Origin: Roseovarius lutimaris
GTDB taxonomy: Bacteria > Pseudomonadota > Alphaproteobacteria > Rhodobacterales > Rhodobacteraceae
Assembly: GCF_900115165.1 (NCBI RefSeq)
Contig: NZ_FOVP01000008.1
Location: forward strand, 106,860-170,859
Reading direction: 5' to 3'
Length of the DNA stretch: 64,000 bases
The position numbers and the translations under genes are program-made. Under the pieces are notes generated by a model. It saw only the letters and a program-made list of their open reading frames with translations, did not search any database and had not been told where the DNA came from. Shown one piece after another: positions 31,190 through 41,434 of this stretch; position 1 is the first letter of the stretch, and every line of letters starts with the position of its first letter.

Positions 31190-31304
31190 TGCATCGCTCC
31201 CTTTGCCTGCCTCTGCCAGATGACATACCACAGAAAGATGCAATTTTAAGGGCACCCCGGATAAATTAAAGAAAATCGGCTGTCCCGGGCTTCTTCTTGG
31301 CCAA

Positions 31305-31322
31305 AATACTCCCGCCGGAGGC
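31305..31322 (+). repeat. Dispersed intergenic palindromic repeat, copy 1
   Basis: AATACTCCCGCCGGAGGC, identical in reverse complement to 52099-52116. It lies upstream of rsgA in non-coding DNA. Confidence 0.6.
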
Positions 31323-31410
31323 CTCCACACCTGCCAGAATGCGCCGCGCCCTGCGGCCCCTTGCGCAACAAAAGCTTGCATCCAAGTGGCGCCGCATTCA
31401 TGCATCAGAC

Positions 31411-32445
31411 ATGACAGAGACCCGCCCCCCCTCTCCCAATTCCCTGGCCGCCCTCGGCTGGTCAAAGGGGTTTGAGGATCAGGTAACGCCCGATGAGACC
31501 GCGCTTGCACCGATGCGCATCGCGACCGTGCATCGCTCGCGGGTCACTGCCTTTTCGCCCTCGGGCGCTGTCAAGCTCAACCTGCCCGCCCATGCCAGCA
31601 CCACCGATTTCGCCGTCGGGGACTGGGTTCTTGTCGATCCGGAGACCGACACCGTCAGCCGCCGACTCGAGCGGAAATCACTGTTGCGGCGGCGCACCGA
31701 GGGCACCCGCGCGCCGCAGCTGATTGCCGCCAATATCGACACGCTCTTCATCGTCACCTCCTGCAACGCCGATTTTAACCCGGCGCGGCTTGAGCGTTAC
31801 CTTGCCCTTGCCAATGAGGCCGGAACGACGCCGGTGATCCTCTTGACCAAGGCCGATATGGCAAAGGATGCCGCAAGCTACCAGAGCCGCGCGGCGGCCC
31901 TGCAACGCGGGCTCGCGGTGGTCACGCTCAACGCCAAAGACCCCGAGGCCGCCACCGCCCTCGCGCCATGGTGCGCGCCCGGTCAGACCGTGGCGCTTGT
32001 CGGCTCGTCGGGTGTGGGCAAATCGACCCTGCTCAACACCCTTGCCGCCAAGGACGACGCGGCGGCGCAACCCACCAGCGGCATCCGCGAGGATGACGCC
32101 AAGGGGCGCCACACGACCACCTCGCGCTCACTGCACGCGGTCAAGGGTGGCGGGCTGGCGATCGACACACCCGGCATGCGCTCGCTTCACGTCAGCGATG
32201 TCGGCGCCGGACTCGACACGCTGTTTGCCGAGATCGCCGAGCTTGCGCCAGAGTGCCGGTTTCGCGACTGCACCCACGCGCATGAGCCAGGCTGTGCGGT
32301 GCAGGCCGCCGTTGCGGCAGGCACGCTTGATCCGGGCCGTCTGGAACGCTGGCGCAAGCTTGATACGGAAAACCGCGTCAACACCCCGGTCGCCACCGGG
32401 CCGCGCGGCAACAAGACCATCAAGAAAACCCGCCACAAACGCTAG
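31411..32445 (+). CDS. rsgA: Ribosome small subunit-dependent GTPase A
   Basis: 344 residues. The GTPase motifs are circularly permuted as in RsgA: G4 LTKADM precedes P-loop GSSGVGKST, then G3 DTPGM. OB-fold at about 40-110 and C-terminal zinc site CRFRDCTHAHEPGC. It checks late 30S assembly. ATG at 31411 chosen because the longer frame includes a dispersed palindromic repeat (31305-31322). Confidence 0.9.
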   Translation: MTETRPPSPNSLAALGWSKGFEDQVTPDETALAPMRIATVHRSRVTAFSPSGAVKLNLPAHASTTDFAVGDWVLVDPETDTVSRRLERKSLLRRRTEGTRAPQLIAANIDTLFIVTSCNADFNPARLERYLALANEAGTTPVILLTKADMAKDAASYQSRAAALQRGLAVVTLNAKDPEAATALAPWCAPGQTVALVGSSGVGKSTLLNTLAAKDDAAAQPTSGIREDDAKGRHTTTSRSLHAVKGGGLAIDTPGMRSLHVSDVGAGLDTLFAEIAELAPECRFRDCTHAHEPGCAVQAAVAAGTLDPGRLERWRKLDTENRVNTPVATGPRGNKTIKKTRHKR

Positions 32446-32640
32446 GTGTTCAGTCCCGGCATCTGATAGGGTGGATCGAGTTTGGCTCTTTCCGGCTCTG
32501 ATGTCCGGAATTTGCAGATGTATTCGTATGGGGTGAGGCTGCCGCATGTCTTCGGGCGTCGCGCAAAATTCTATGCCGCCAAGACGTCGTTGAGATCTGC
32601 CTGCAACTGCTCATGGCTGTCGTAGCGGACCCGCTTTTGA
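32442..32640 (-). pseudogene. Remnant of an IS481-like transposase C-terminus
   Basis: On the minus strand the frame reads RYDSHEQLQADLNDVLAA, a TAG stop, NFARRPKTCGSLTPYEYIC, then FRTSEPERAKLDPPYQMPGLNT and a stop. This matches the tail of IS481-family integrase-core transposases (AAYNFARRLKTL...TPYEYI...QMPGLNT), where the internal TAG replaces the usual Tyr codon. Only the last 65 or so codons remain, between rsgA and nnrD; its stop overlaps that of rsgA. Confidence 0.75.
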
Positions 32641-32707
32641 GCGCCTCGAACATGCGAACTCAATACGTCAGAGCATGTCGCGTGAATTCCAATGAACGCG
32701 CCACGCC

Positions 32708-34414
32708 CTAAACCTCAAGCGCGCGCAAGACTGCGGGCAAGGTTTCGGGCAGATCCTCGGCAATCAGGCCCGGGCCGAATGCAAGCGCGCAGTCCACGTG
32801 CAGCCAGGCGGCAGTCTCTGCTGCCTGCATCGGCGCAAATCCCCGCGCCAAAAGCCCGGTGATAAACCCTGCCAGAACGTCACCCGAGCCGGCGGTCGCC
32901 AGCCAGGGTGCGGCGCGCGCGTAATGCGCCGAACTTATCCTGCACGCGCCCGAGGGGGCCGCAATAACCGTATCCGGCCCCTTGAATAGTACCACGCAGC
33001 CCGCCCGCTTCGCCGCCTCGCGGGTTGCATCGACCTTGGAATAGGCCGGTCCGCTGACCGCAGGTGCAGTTAGTTTCGCCGCAATATCGGGAAACAACCG
33101 CGCGAATTCCCCTGCATGCGGGGTCAGAATGCACCGCTCGTGCAACATCCCAAACAGCGCCTCATCCTGCGAAATCAGCGTCAACGCATCCGCATCCAAT
33201 ACAACCGACCGTCCCTCGTAGGGTGGGTGAAACCCACGCGCCTCCAGTGCCGCCTTGACCAGTGCCTCGCCTCGCTGATCTATCCCCATCCCGGGCCCCA
33301 GGCAAAGCGCAGTGATCCGCTTGTCCGCCAGCACCGCAGTCAAGGCCGACGCATCCTCGATCCGCCGCAACATCAGCGCGGTGATCTGCCCTGCCACCTC
33401 CATCTGCGCGACGGGCGGCACGCCAAGCGTCACCACCCCTGCCCCGATCCGAAGCGCACCACGCGCCGCCAGCCGCGCCGCGCCGGTCTTGCCTGCACCG
33501 CCGGAAAGGATCAGTGCATGGCCGTGAGAGTATTTGTGATTGCCCCATCCTGCTTTTCCCAAACTGTCCCAAGGCCAGCCAGGCTGATACCGATAGCGAA
33601 TATCATCGACGAGACGGTCAGGCCCAATGAGTTCCAACATCTGCGGGCGAAGTATGCCCACGGCTTTCCCGTCGCGCAGGACAAAGGGCCTGCTGCCGGG
33701 CTTGGCATTCTTGCTTGGCTGGAAACACCGCCAGTTCTGCAGCCCGATATCCTTGACAACAAGCTTGCCACACAAACCCGGACCATGGCCAATAAAGTGC
33801 CCGGCTTTGGGACTGTCGAAAGCTACCGTGAGTTTGGCAAAACGATTGATATCATTTGCAAAGCCAGAGCTGTCGCTCCCGACAATACGGCCACTATCCG
33901 TGCACAAACCCGACGGTGCATCAATGCAAATGAGAGCATCGCTGAAGTCATCGCCATTGCGGCCCGCCATATGTGAAATAACATCCTTGGCGGCGCCCTC
34001 CAGTGGTCGCGTCAAACCCGTGCCAAACAAGGCATCTATGTAAAGCGTATAAGGCATCGCCCGGAGCGCTTTTTCCGAAAGTTCCGCCACCGGACCGTCG
34101 GCCACCCAGAGTTCGTAATTTGTTTTGGCATCCGGCGGGAGTTTCTCGGGGTCACCACAAAGAAAAACACCTACTTGCCAGCCTTTTCCATACAGCAACC
34201 GCGCCACGACAAACCCATCACCACCATTGTTGCCGGGTCCGCATAAAATTGCGACACTTTGAGGAGCGTTGCGATACGCTGGCCATTCCTCGAACACCGC
34301 CTCGACCACGCCGCGCCCGGCGCGTTCCATAAGCTCCAGACCGGTCACCTCACCCGACTCGATTGCGGCTGTTTCAAGGCTGCGCATCTGGGCGGCGGTG
34401 AGTAATTCGGTCAT
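32708..34414 (-). CDS. nnrD: Bifunctional NAD(P)H-hydrate epimerase / ADP-dependent dehydratase
   Basis: 568 residues. The N-terminal YjeF_N epimerase (about 1-230; CGPGNNGGDGFVVARLL, YIDALFGTGLTRPL) is fused to a ribokinase-like dehydratase (about 280-560; SHGHALILSGGAGKTGAARLAA, LTPHAGEFARLF, TAGSGDVLAGFITGLL). It repairs hydrated NADH. Divergent from glnB. Confidence 0.93.
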   Translation of the reverse strand: MTELLTAAQMRSLETAAIESGEVTGLELMERAGRGVVEAVFEEWPAYRNAPQSVAILCGPGNNGGDGFVVARLLYGKGWQVGVFLCGDPEKLPPDAKTNYELWVADGPVAELSEKALRAMPYTLYIDALFGTGLTRPLEGAAKDVISHMAGRNGDDFSDALICIDAPSGLCTDSGRIVGSDSSGFANDINRFAKLTVAFDSPKAGHFIGHGPGLCGKLVVKDIGLQNWRCFQPSKNAKPGSRPFVLRDGKAVGILRPQMLELIGPDRLVDDIRYRYQPGWPWDSLGKAGWGNHKYSHGHALILSGGAGKTGAARLAARGALRIGAGVVTLGVPPVAQMEVAGQITALMLRRIEDASALTAVLADKRITALCLGPGMGIDQRGEALVKAALEARGFHPPYEGRSVVLDADALTLISQDEALFGMLHERCILTPHAGEFARLFPDIAAKLTAPAVSGPAYSKVDATREAAKRAGCVVLFKGPDTVIAAPSGACRISSAHYARAAPWLATAGSGDVLAGFITGLLARGFAPMQAAETAAWLHVDCALAFGPGLIAEDLPETLPAVLRALEV

Positions 34415-34482
34415 GTCATCAATCCCTGCGATTCAATTTCGCGCATTTTATGCGCATACTGCCTATTTTTTGGGCGACGTAG

Positions 34483-34926
<444 letters not shown>

Positions 34927-34956
34927 CCCCTACTCCAGTAAGAAAAGGACAAGAGA

Positions 34957-36363
34957 ATGAGCAAGGACGCAGTTCTCAAGCTGATCAAGGATGAAGACAT
35001 CGAATATGTCGACATCCGCTTTACCGACCCGCGCGGCAAGTTGCAGCACGTCACCATTGTCGCCGATCTGGTCGACGAAGATTTCCTTGACGAAGGGTTC
35101 ATGTTTGACGGCTCGTCAATCGCCGGCTGGAAGTCGATCGAAGCCTCCGACATGAAACTCATGCCCGACACCGAAAGCGCCTATGTTGATCCGTTCTATG
35201 CGGAGAAAACGCTCTGTGTGCATTGCTCGGTTGTTGAGCCCGACACCGGTGAATCCTATCCCCGCGATCCGCGCGGCACCGCCGAAAAAGCCGAGGCTTA
35301 CCTCAAATCTTCTGGCATCGGCGACAGCGCCTTCTTTGGCCCCGAGGCCGAGTTCTTCCTGTTTGACGACGTTCGCTTTTCGAACTCGATCAACAAGGTG
35401 TCCTATGAAGTCGACGCGGTTGATGCGTCCTGGAACACCGATACCGAGTATGAAATGGGCAACACGGGTCACCGCCCGGGCCTTAAGGGTGGCTATTTCC
35501 CGGTCAACCCGGTGGATGACGCGCAAGATATCCGCGCCGAAATGCTCAGCACCATGAAGCGCCTTGGCATGAAAGTTGACAAGCACCACCACGAAGTGGC
35601 CAGCTGTCAGCATGAGCTTGGCCTGATCTTTGGCTCGCTGACCAAACAGGCCGACGAGATCCAGAAATACAAATACGTGATCCACAACGTCGCCCATGCC
35701 TATGGCAAATCGGCCACCTTCATGCCCAAGCCGATCTATGGTGATAACGGGTCAGGCATGCATGTGAACATGTCGATCTGGAAGGACGGCAAGCCGCTTT
35801 TCGCAGGCGATAAATATGCCGACCTGAGCCAGGAAGCGCTGTATTTCATCGGCGGCATTCTCAAGCACGCCAAAACGCTGAACGCCTTCACCAACCCGGC
35901 GACCAACAGCTATAAGCGCCTGATCCCCGGTTTCGAGGCCCCGGTTCTGCGCGCCTATTCGGCCCGTAACCGCTCGGGCTGCGTTCGTATCCCGTGGACG
36001 GAATCGCCCAAGGCCAAGCGCGTCGAGGCCCGCTTCCCCGATCCGGCGGCCAACCCCTATCTGGCGTTTGCGGCTCTGCTGATGGCTGGCCTTGACGGTA
36101 TCAAATCCAAGATTGATCCCGGCGAAGCGATGGACAAGAACCTTTACGATCTGCCCGCCGAAGAACTCAAGGACATCCCCACCGTTTGTGGCAGCCTGCG
36201 CGAAGCGCTTGAGTGTCTTGCCGCCGATCACGATTTCCTTCTGGCCGGTGACGTGTTCACCAAGGATCAGATCGACGGCTATATCGCCCTCAAGATGGAA
36301 GAGGTGCATCAGTACGAGCACACACCCCACCCGGTCGAGTTCGGCATGTACTACAGCTGCTAA
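34957..36363 (+). CDS. glnA: Glutamine synthetase type I
   Basis: 468 residues, GSI-beta length. [17 protein letters not shown] near residue 50, [21 protein letters not shown], and the adenylylation loop [10 protein letters not shown] carrying the regulatory tyrosine near residue 397. It makes glutamine from glutamate and ammonia. Cotranscribed with glnB. Confidence 0.98.
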   Translation: MSKDAVLKLIKDEDIEYVDIRFTDPRGKLQHVTIVADLVDEDFLDEGFMFDGSSIAGWKSIEASDMKLMPDTESAYVDPFYAEKTLCVHCSVVEPDTGESYPRDPRGTAEKAEAYLKSSGIGDSAFFGPEAEFFLFDDVRFSNSINKVSYEVDAVDASWNTDTEYEMGNTGHRPGLKGGYFPVNPVDDAQDIRAEMLSTMKRLGMKVDKHHHEVASCQHELGLIFGSLTKQADEIQKYKYVIHNVAHAYGKSATFMPKPIYGDNGSGMHVNMSIWKDGKPLFAGDKYADLSQEALYFIGGILKHAKTLNAFTNPATNSYKRLIPGFEAPVLRAYSARNRSGCVRIPWTESPKAKRVEARFPDPAANPYLAFAALLMAGLDGIKSKIDPGEAMDKNLYDLPAEELKDIPTVCGSLREALECLAADHDFLLAGDVFTKDQIDGYIALKMEEVHQYEHTPHPVEFGMYYSC

Positions 36364-36403
36364 GGCGGCCCGCGGCCACAAATTAGCCGCGATATCACAC
36401 CCT

Positions 36404-36438
36404 GAGAGCGCCCCCGACACGGGACGCTCTCTTTTTTT
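36404..36438 (+). terminator. Rho-independent terminator of glnBA
   Basis: Stem GAGAGCG(C)CCC / GGG(A)CGCTCTC with a short loop is followed by seven T (36432-36438), about 40 bases after the glnA stop. Confidence 0.9.
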
Positions 36439-36575
36439 CACGGGACTGTTACCAAATTCGATCCAAAACCACCAAAATCGGGTGATTGCCTCAAACTATT
36501 CATATTTGAAACAAAAGAGATACAACTTTGGCGGTTATTCCTTGAAGGGTTGATAACCTATGGACGGATTGTACC

Positions 36576-37427
36576 ATGACCAGAACCACTCACAGGGTTA
36601 CGTCAGGGCTAGTATTTCTCGGTACGAGAACACTTGACATCGTGATGATCGGAAATCGAGTTTGCGCCACATTGGACAGGCTTGACGCGCAGGTTGGCGG
36701 GTTTTCGGTCCTTTCGGATGACACGGTGACGATACGCACGGCTGATTTCGAGCTCTGCATTGATATCAAGGCCGACTACCACGTGGCCGCCCTTGGTCGC
36801 CCTGCCGCGCATTTTCTGGCACTGACCTTGACCCGGTTTGACCCGGATGAAGATCAGGACCAGCGCTGCAACCAGTCGATCATGGCGCATGTGCTTCAGA
36901 CCCTGCACCGCAGCCTGTCGCCCGACTATGTTCAGTGGATTGACCCGCGGGCTCTCCTGAGCAGCGCCGATTTTGAAATGGCCACGACCCTGCCCGAGGA
37001 AGAACCGGCCAATGAGGATCTTGCATGCGACGTCGTCATGGAGACGCCAAAGGCCATGCCACGGCGCCACACCCTGCCTGGCATCGAGGAAACCAACCAT
37101 GTGCTTCAGGCCCGTCTGACGTGCGATGACCCGATTGAGGGCGCTCTGCGCACAACCTTTCGCGAGGATCAGATTGCCCGGCCCGACAGCACCGATGATA
37201 TCCGTGAAAAGACCACGCCCTTGCGCCTCTCGGTCTGGCTGCTGACCATCACTCTGGGGCTGTTTGCCCTGCCGATGGCGGCCGCCCTTGCTGTTTTCAA
37301 CCTGCTGCGCGGTGAAAACCTGCGGTTGACGGCGCAGACGGCGGCGCTGACCGGGACGTTCATCACGTTTCAGACCTTTGGGACCACCGCAAGTGCGATG
37401 AGCGCCCTTCAGAGCCTGTTGGGATAA
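36576..37427 (+). CDS. Membrane-anchored hypothetical protein A
   Basis: 283 residues with no recognised domain. The N-terminal half is a soluble alpha/beta segment (LDAQVGGFSVLSDDTVTIR); the middle is charged; one or two hydrophobic segments lie at about 222-245 (LSVWLLTITLGLFALPMAAAL) and near the C-terminus. It resembles the gene at 38433-39128 in segment order, and both flank a lytic transglycosylase. The upstream 200 bases are AT-rich after the glnA terminator and probably carry its promoter. Confidence 0.65.
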   Translation: MTRTTHRVTSGLVFLGTRTLDIVMIGNRVCATLDRLDAQVGGFSVLSDDTVTIRTADFELCIDIKADYHVAALGRPAAHFLALTLTRFDPDEDQDQRCNQSIMAHVLQTLHRSLSPDYVQWIDPRALLSSADFEMATTLPEEEPANEDLACDVVMETPKAMPRRHTLPGIEETNHVLQARLTCDDPIEGALRTTFREDQIARPDSTDDIREKTTPLRLSVWLLTITLGLFALPMAAALAVFNLLRGENLRLTAQTAALTGTFITFQTFGTTASAMSALQSLLG

Positions 37428-37517
37428 CCCATGGCGACCTCTTCCCCAGGCAGAGCCATTGTGCAACCCCGGCAATCGGCTAGACTTGCGGCGATTGGTT
37501 TTTACAGGAGTGTTGTG

Positions 37518-38333
37518 ATGTCGCCAAACTATATAATCCGGCCCGTTCTGATGGGGCTCTCTCTGTGCTTTGGTCTTGCAGGGGCCGCCACGGCCGCGCC
37601 CTGTGGAAATACGGCAGACGGGTTTTCCGGCTGGAAAGCCGCTTTTGCAAAAGAGGCCGCACGCGAGGGCGTCGGGCAACGCGGCCTGGCGGCACTTGCA
37701 GATGCCCGCTATGCCAGCCGCACCATCGCGGCGGATCGCAATCAGAAAAGCTTTCGCTACTCGCTCGATAAATTCATGAAAGTGCGCGGCGCCGACACGA
37801 TCGTGGCCCAGGGGCGCAAACGCAAGGCCCGCAACGCGGCGTTCTATGCCGCGCTTGAGAAGCGCTTTGGCGTGCAGGCCGGCGTGTTGATTGCCATTCA
37901 TGGCATGGAAACCGGCTTTGGCGGCTTTATGGGCGACAGCGAGGTGGTCTCGGCGATCGTGACCCTGACCTATGATTGCCGCCGTTCCGATTTCTTTCGC
38001 CCGCATGCCCTTGGGGCGCTCAAGCTGGTCGATAGGGGCGCGATCACCGCCCAGACCAAAGGCGCCAGACACGGCGAGCTGGGCCATACCCAGTTTCTGC
38101 CCGGCAACGCCCTGACCTATGGCGTTGATGCCAATGGCGACGGGCGGATCGATTTCTATGACCTTGCCGACGCCATGGCTTCGACCGCGAATTTCCTGCG
38201 CCAGAAGGGCTGGCAGCCCGGCCAGGGCTATCGCGAGGGCCAGCCCAATTTCGCCGTCATCCAGCAATGGAATGCCGCAAGCGTCTATCAAAAGGCGATT
38301 GCGATCATGGCGGCGCGCATCGACGGGGGCTAG
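37518..38333 (+). CDS. Lytic murein transglycosylase, MltB-like
   Basis: 271 residues. A signal peptide (hydrophobic core GLSLCFGLAGAATAA) is followed by an SLT_2 (GH103-type) domain: IAIHGMETGFGGFMGDSEVV contains the catalytic Glu, and GELGHTQFLPGNALTYGVDANGDGR is the family's C-terminal lobe motif. It cleaves peptidoglycan in the periplasm. ATG 37518 has CAGGAG seven bases upstream. Confidence 0.85.
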   Translation: MSPNYIIRPVLMGLSLCFGLAGAATAAPCGNTADGFSGWKAAFAKEAAREGVGQRGLAALADARYASRTIAADRNQKSFRYSLDKFMKVRGADTIVAQGRKRKARNAAFYAALEKRFGVQAGVLIAIHGMETGFGGFMGDSEVVSAIVTLTYDCRRSDFFRPHALGALKLVDRGAITAQTKGARHGELGHTQFLPGNALTYGVDANGDGRIDFYDLADAMASTANFLRQKGWQPGQGYREGQPNFAVIQQWNAASVYQKAIAIMAARIDGG

Positions 38334-38432
38334 GCGCCCCTCCGCTTAGCCGCGCCTCGCCACAAGACGTTCTCTTTTGTGCCACGTTTGACCGGTTCCC
38401 CTTGTTCAACCCCAAGATCAACAGGCCACACC

Positions 38433-39128
38433 ATGAGCAGACACCCCCACGGCCAGATTGCCGCATTGGAATATCACGACCTGCCAGGGATGGATTTCCC
38501 TGACATCGTCGAGGAATTCGACATCGCCTTGCAACACCTCTCGACGCAGGTGCGAAGCCTGACCTGGGATGGCGAGGATATTGCGTTGATTGATCGCGAA
38601 ACCCTGCGCATCGCCCTTGGCTGGTTGCCGTCGCTCTCAGAAAACGCGCCGCACTACCTTGTGATCGCGGTCGGCCCCAAAGACGCAAGGCGCCCGACCC
38701 CGATCAAGGCAGAGACCTATGACCTGCTGCTGCGTCGCATCGTTGAACGGGTGCGCGACTACCTGCCCTTTGATGCGGTTCTGCGCGGTGCAGCCAATCA
38801 ACCGATTGCCAGCGGGTTGATGGATGACACATTCGAATTGCTGGCAAGCACCTCGGGCGATATGCCCATGGACCGCGCCCGCCGGGCGACGCGCACGAAG
38901 GCAAAAAAGGCTGCCACCAAGGGTAAATCTGCGAAAACCGCGCCCCCGCGCCAGGGCCGCCCGCCGGATGATGTGGACGATGCACAGCTGATCCTGCCAG
39001 AGGCCTCTGTGCCGATACGCCTGACGATTGTGACCTTCGGGGTGACCTTGTTCCTGCACGCGCCCCCGATCGGCGCCGCGCTTCTGACCTATACGTTTCT
39101 GCGCGAGGCCGCGCCGCTTGCCACCTGA
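38433..39128 (+). CDS. Membrane-anchored hypothetical protein B
   Basis: 231 residues. A soluble N-terminal half (HLSTQVRSLTWDGEDIALIDR; HYLVIAVGP), a helical RIVERVRDYLPFD segment, a very basic linker (about 145-175, RRATRTKAKKAATKG) and one C-terminal hydrophobic region (IRLTIVTFGVTLFLHAPPIG). The architecture parallels hypothetical protein A at 36576. Its 3' end overlaps the convergent DUF3445 gene by 40 bases. Confidence 0.65.
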   Translation: MSRHPHGQIAALEYHDLPGMDFPDIVEEFDIALQHLSTQVRSLTWDGEDIALIDRETLRIALGWLPSLSENAPHYLVIAVGPKDARRPTPIKAETYDLLLRRIVERVRDYLPFDAVLRGAANQPIASGLMDDTFELLASTSGDMPMDRARRATRTKAKKAATKGKSAKTAPPRQGRPPDDVDDAQLILPEASVPIRLTIVTFGVTLFLHAPPIGAALLTYTFLREAAPLAT

Positions 39129-39859
39129 AGGCGTTCGTCCAGCACAAAGGTGTGGATCGAGAACACACAGGCCCGTGTCCTGGGCAGGCGCAACACGCAT
39201 TGCCGCTCTGAGCGCAGATAGGGATAATCCGCCCCGCCCGTGACACGTGACTGAAGACGCGCGCGCGGTTGATGCAGCTTCGGGTCGGCGTAGCGCAGGG
39301 CGTTGAACCGCCAGAGCGGGCGATCAACCTGCACCCCGTCAAAAAGCCGCTGCACCCGCCGCGCAAGGCCCGCGTCATATTCGGGCACCGGCACATGGAT
39401 CGACGTCAGCGGGCGGTCGATCTTGTCGGCCAGCCGCCAACTTGCCGGAAAACACAGCACGGCAGCCGTCAAGACATGCTCGTCGCCCTGTTTTTCCAAC
39501 AGGCACAGATCCTCTTGCACCAGATGCCCAAGCGTGCCCATCGGATCGCCGTGATCCAGCTTGACCTTGATGCCATCGGGGCGTGTGGCCTGATCCGCGC
39601 GGATGTCATAGCCCGGCGCATATTCGGCCAGCCAGGCCAGCACATAGTCCAGCAATTCCTGCGCCGCCGCCGCGCCTTGGGGCGTTACCGCAAGCACATC
39701 GGCGCGCTGATCGCGCAACAGCCGCGCGCGCTCTTGCATTTGCGCGCCAAAGGCCTCATCCACCATCAGCCACTCGGCCAAAGGCAGGGGGGCGATCCCC
39801 GGCAAGGGGCGTGCCAGATTTGCCGCATAGGGCAGGCTTGTCTGTAAAATCTCGGTCAT
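39089..39859 (-). CDS. DUF3445 (heme-dependent oxidative N-demethylase-like) protein
   Basis: 256 residues. LVQEDLCLLEKQGDEHVLTAAVLCFPASWRLADKIDRPLTSIHVPVP is the signature region of DUF3445, and LRSERQCVLRLPRTRACVFSIHT follows near the C-terminus. Members studied act as heme-dependent demethylases of methylated amines; the partner subunits of that pathway are not in this window, so the substrate is unknown. Confidence 0.75.
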   Translation of the reverse strand: MTEILQTSLPYAANLARPLPGIAPLPLAEWLMVDEAFGAQMQERARLLRDQRADVLAVTPQGAAAAQELLDYVLAWLAEYAPGYDIRADQATRPDGIKVKLDHGDPMGTLGHLVQEDLCLLEKQGDEHVLTAAVLCFPASWRLADKIDRPLTSIHVPVPEYDAGLARRVQRLFDGVQVDRPLWRFNALRYADPKLHQPRARLQSRVTGGADYPYLRSERQCVLRLPRTRACVFSIHTFVLDERLQVASGAASRRNV

Positions 39860-40009
39860 GCGGCAGTCTTAGCCGATGCGAATCCGGCCCGCATCCCCAA
39901 ATTGCATTCCCCAGCCGCTTTGCCGCACAAGGCCCGGCTTGCCGCGCGCAGCCTGACGCATTACAAGCGCGACGAACCCCGTTTGTCACTGTATTTGCAA
40001 GGATCGCCG

Positions 40010-41314
40010 ATGATTCCCCGCTATTCCCGCCCCGACATGGTCGCCATCTGGTCGCCCGAAACCAAATTCCGCATCTGGTACGAGATCGAGGCCCATGCCT
40101 GCGACGCGATGGCCGATATCGGCGTCATTCCGCGCGCCAATGCCGAGGCGGTCTGGAAAGCCAGGGACGTGACCTTTGACGTCGCCCGGATTGATGAAAT
40201 CGAGGCGGTGACCAAACATGACGTGATCGCCTTCCTTACTCACCTTGCCGAACATGTCGGCAGCGACGAGGCGCGCTTTGTGCATCAGGGCATGACAAGC
40301 TCGGACGTGCTTGACACTTGCTTTAATGTCCAACTGACCCGCGCCGCCGATATCCTGATTGCGGATCTGGAGGGGCTTTTGGCCGCTCTGAAACGCCGCG
40401 CTCAGGAACATAAAGACACGGTGCGCATCGGGCGCAGCCACGGCATCCACGCCGAACCGACCACCATGGGCCTGACCTTCGCACGGTTTTACGCCGAAAT
40501 GAATCGCAACCTGCGCCGCCTCAAAACCGCGCGCGAAGAGATCGCCACCGGCGCGATCTCGGGCGCAGTCGGCACCTTCGCCAATATTGACCCGGCGGTC
40601 GAGGAACATGTCTGCGCCCAACTTGGCCTGACCCCCGAACCGATCAGCACCCAGGTCATTCCGCGTGACCGTCATGCAGCCTTTTTCGCCACGCTTGGCG
40701 TGATCGCAAGCTCGATCGAGAACATCGCCATCGAAGTGCGCCACATGCAACGCACCGAGGTGCTTGAGGCCGAAGAATTCTTCTCGGCCGGGCAAAAAGG
40801 CTCCTCGGCGATGCCGCATAAACGCAACCCGGTGCTGACCGAAAACCTGACCGGTCTGGCCCGCCTGGTGCGCATGTCGGTGATCCCGGCAATGGAAAAT
40901 GTCGCCCTCTGGCACGAACGCGATATCTCGCATTCTTCCGTCGAGCGTACCATCGGCCCGGATACCACGGTGACGCTTGATTTCGCTCTGGCGCGGCTGA
41001 CAAATGTTGTCGAAAAACTGGTGATCTACCCCGACAACATGCTGGCCAACATGAACAAATTCCGCGGTTTGGTGATGAGCCAACGCGTGCTTCTCGCCCT
41101 CACCCAGGCCGGCGTGTCGCGCGAGGATGCCTATAAGCTGGTGCAGCGCAACGCGATGAAGGTCTGGGAAGAGGGCAAGGATTTCAAAACCGAGCTTTTG
41201 GCCGACGCTGACGTTCTCAAGGCGCTGAGCGCCGCAGAGATCGAGGAAAAATTCGACCTTGGCTATCACACCAAACATGTCGACACGATCTTCGCCCGCG
41301 TTTTCGGCACCTGA
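40010..41314 (+). CDS. purB: Adenylosuccinate lyase
   Basis: 434 residues, fumarase/aspartase superfamily. TKHDVIAFLTHLAE, QGMTSSDVLDT, the GRSHGIHAEPTTMG segment with catalytic His, and the signature loop GSSAMPHKRNP. It acts twice in purine synthesis. ATG 40010 follows AAGGA; a longer frame upstream has no ribosome site. Confidence 0.96.
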   Translation: MIPRYSRPDMVAIWSPETKFRIWYEIEAHACDAMADIGVIPRANAEAVWKARDVTFDVARIDEIEAVTKHDVIAFLTHLAEHVGSDEARFVHQGMTSSDVLDTCFNVQLTRAADILIADLEGLLAALKRRAQEHKDTVRIGRSHGIHAEPTTMGLTFARFYAEMNRNLRRLKTAREEIATGAISGAVGTFANIDPAVEEHVCAQLGLTPEPISTQVIPRDRHAAFFATLGVIASSIENIAIEVRHMQRTEVLEAEEFFSAGQKGSSAMPHKRNPVLTENLTGLARLVRMSVIPAMENVALWHERDISHSSVERTIGPDTTVTLDFALARLTNVVEKLVIYPDNMLANMNKFRGLVMSQRVLLALTQAGVSREDAYKLVQRNAMKVWEEGKDFKTELLADADVLKALSAAEIEEKFDLGYHTKHVDTIFARVFGT

Positions 41315-41361
41315 ACCCGGGCCGGAGCTTGCAACAGCCCCCGCCCGACTTTCATCTTTCC

Positions 41362-41430
41362 AGAAATACTCCGGGGGAGCCTGAGAAAATTCGCCGAATT
41401 TTCTCAGGCTGGGGGCAGCGCCCCCTGCCC
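41362..41430. repeat. Intergenic repeat with 15-bp perfect hairpin
   Basis: Between the convergent purB and amidohydrolase genes. GAAATACTCCGGGGGAGCC leads into arms AGCCTGAGAAAATTC (41378-41392) and GAATTTTCTCAGGCT (41396-41410) with a 3-base loop, then GGGGGCAGCGCCCCC. It probably ends transcription from both sides and resembles the other repeat copies in its AATACTCC part. Confidence 0.65.
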
Positions 41431-41434
41431 GCCC

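Noticed and set aside
36609..38291. A 560-codon open frame on the minus strand
   Set aside because: It lies antisense to three good genes with ribosome sites, signal peptide and family motifs; its protein is low in complexity and matches no family. High GC creates such frames.
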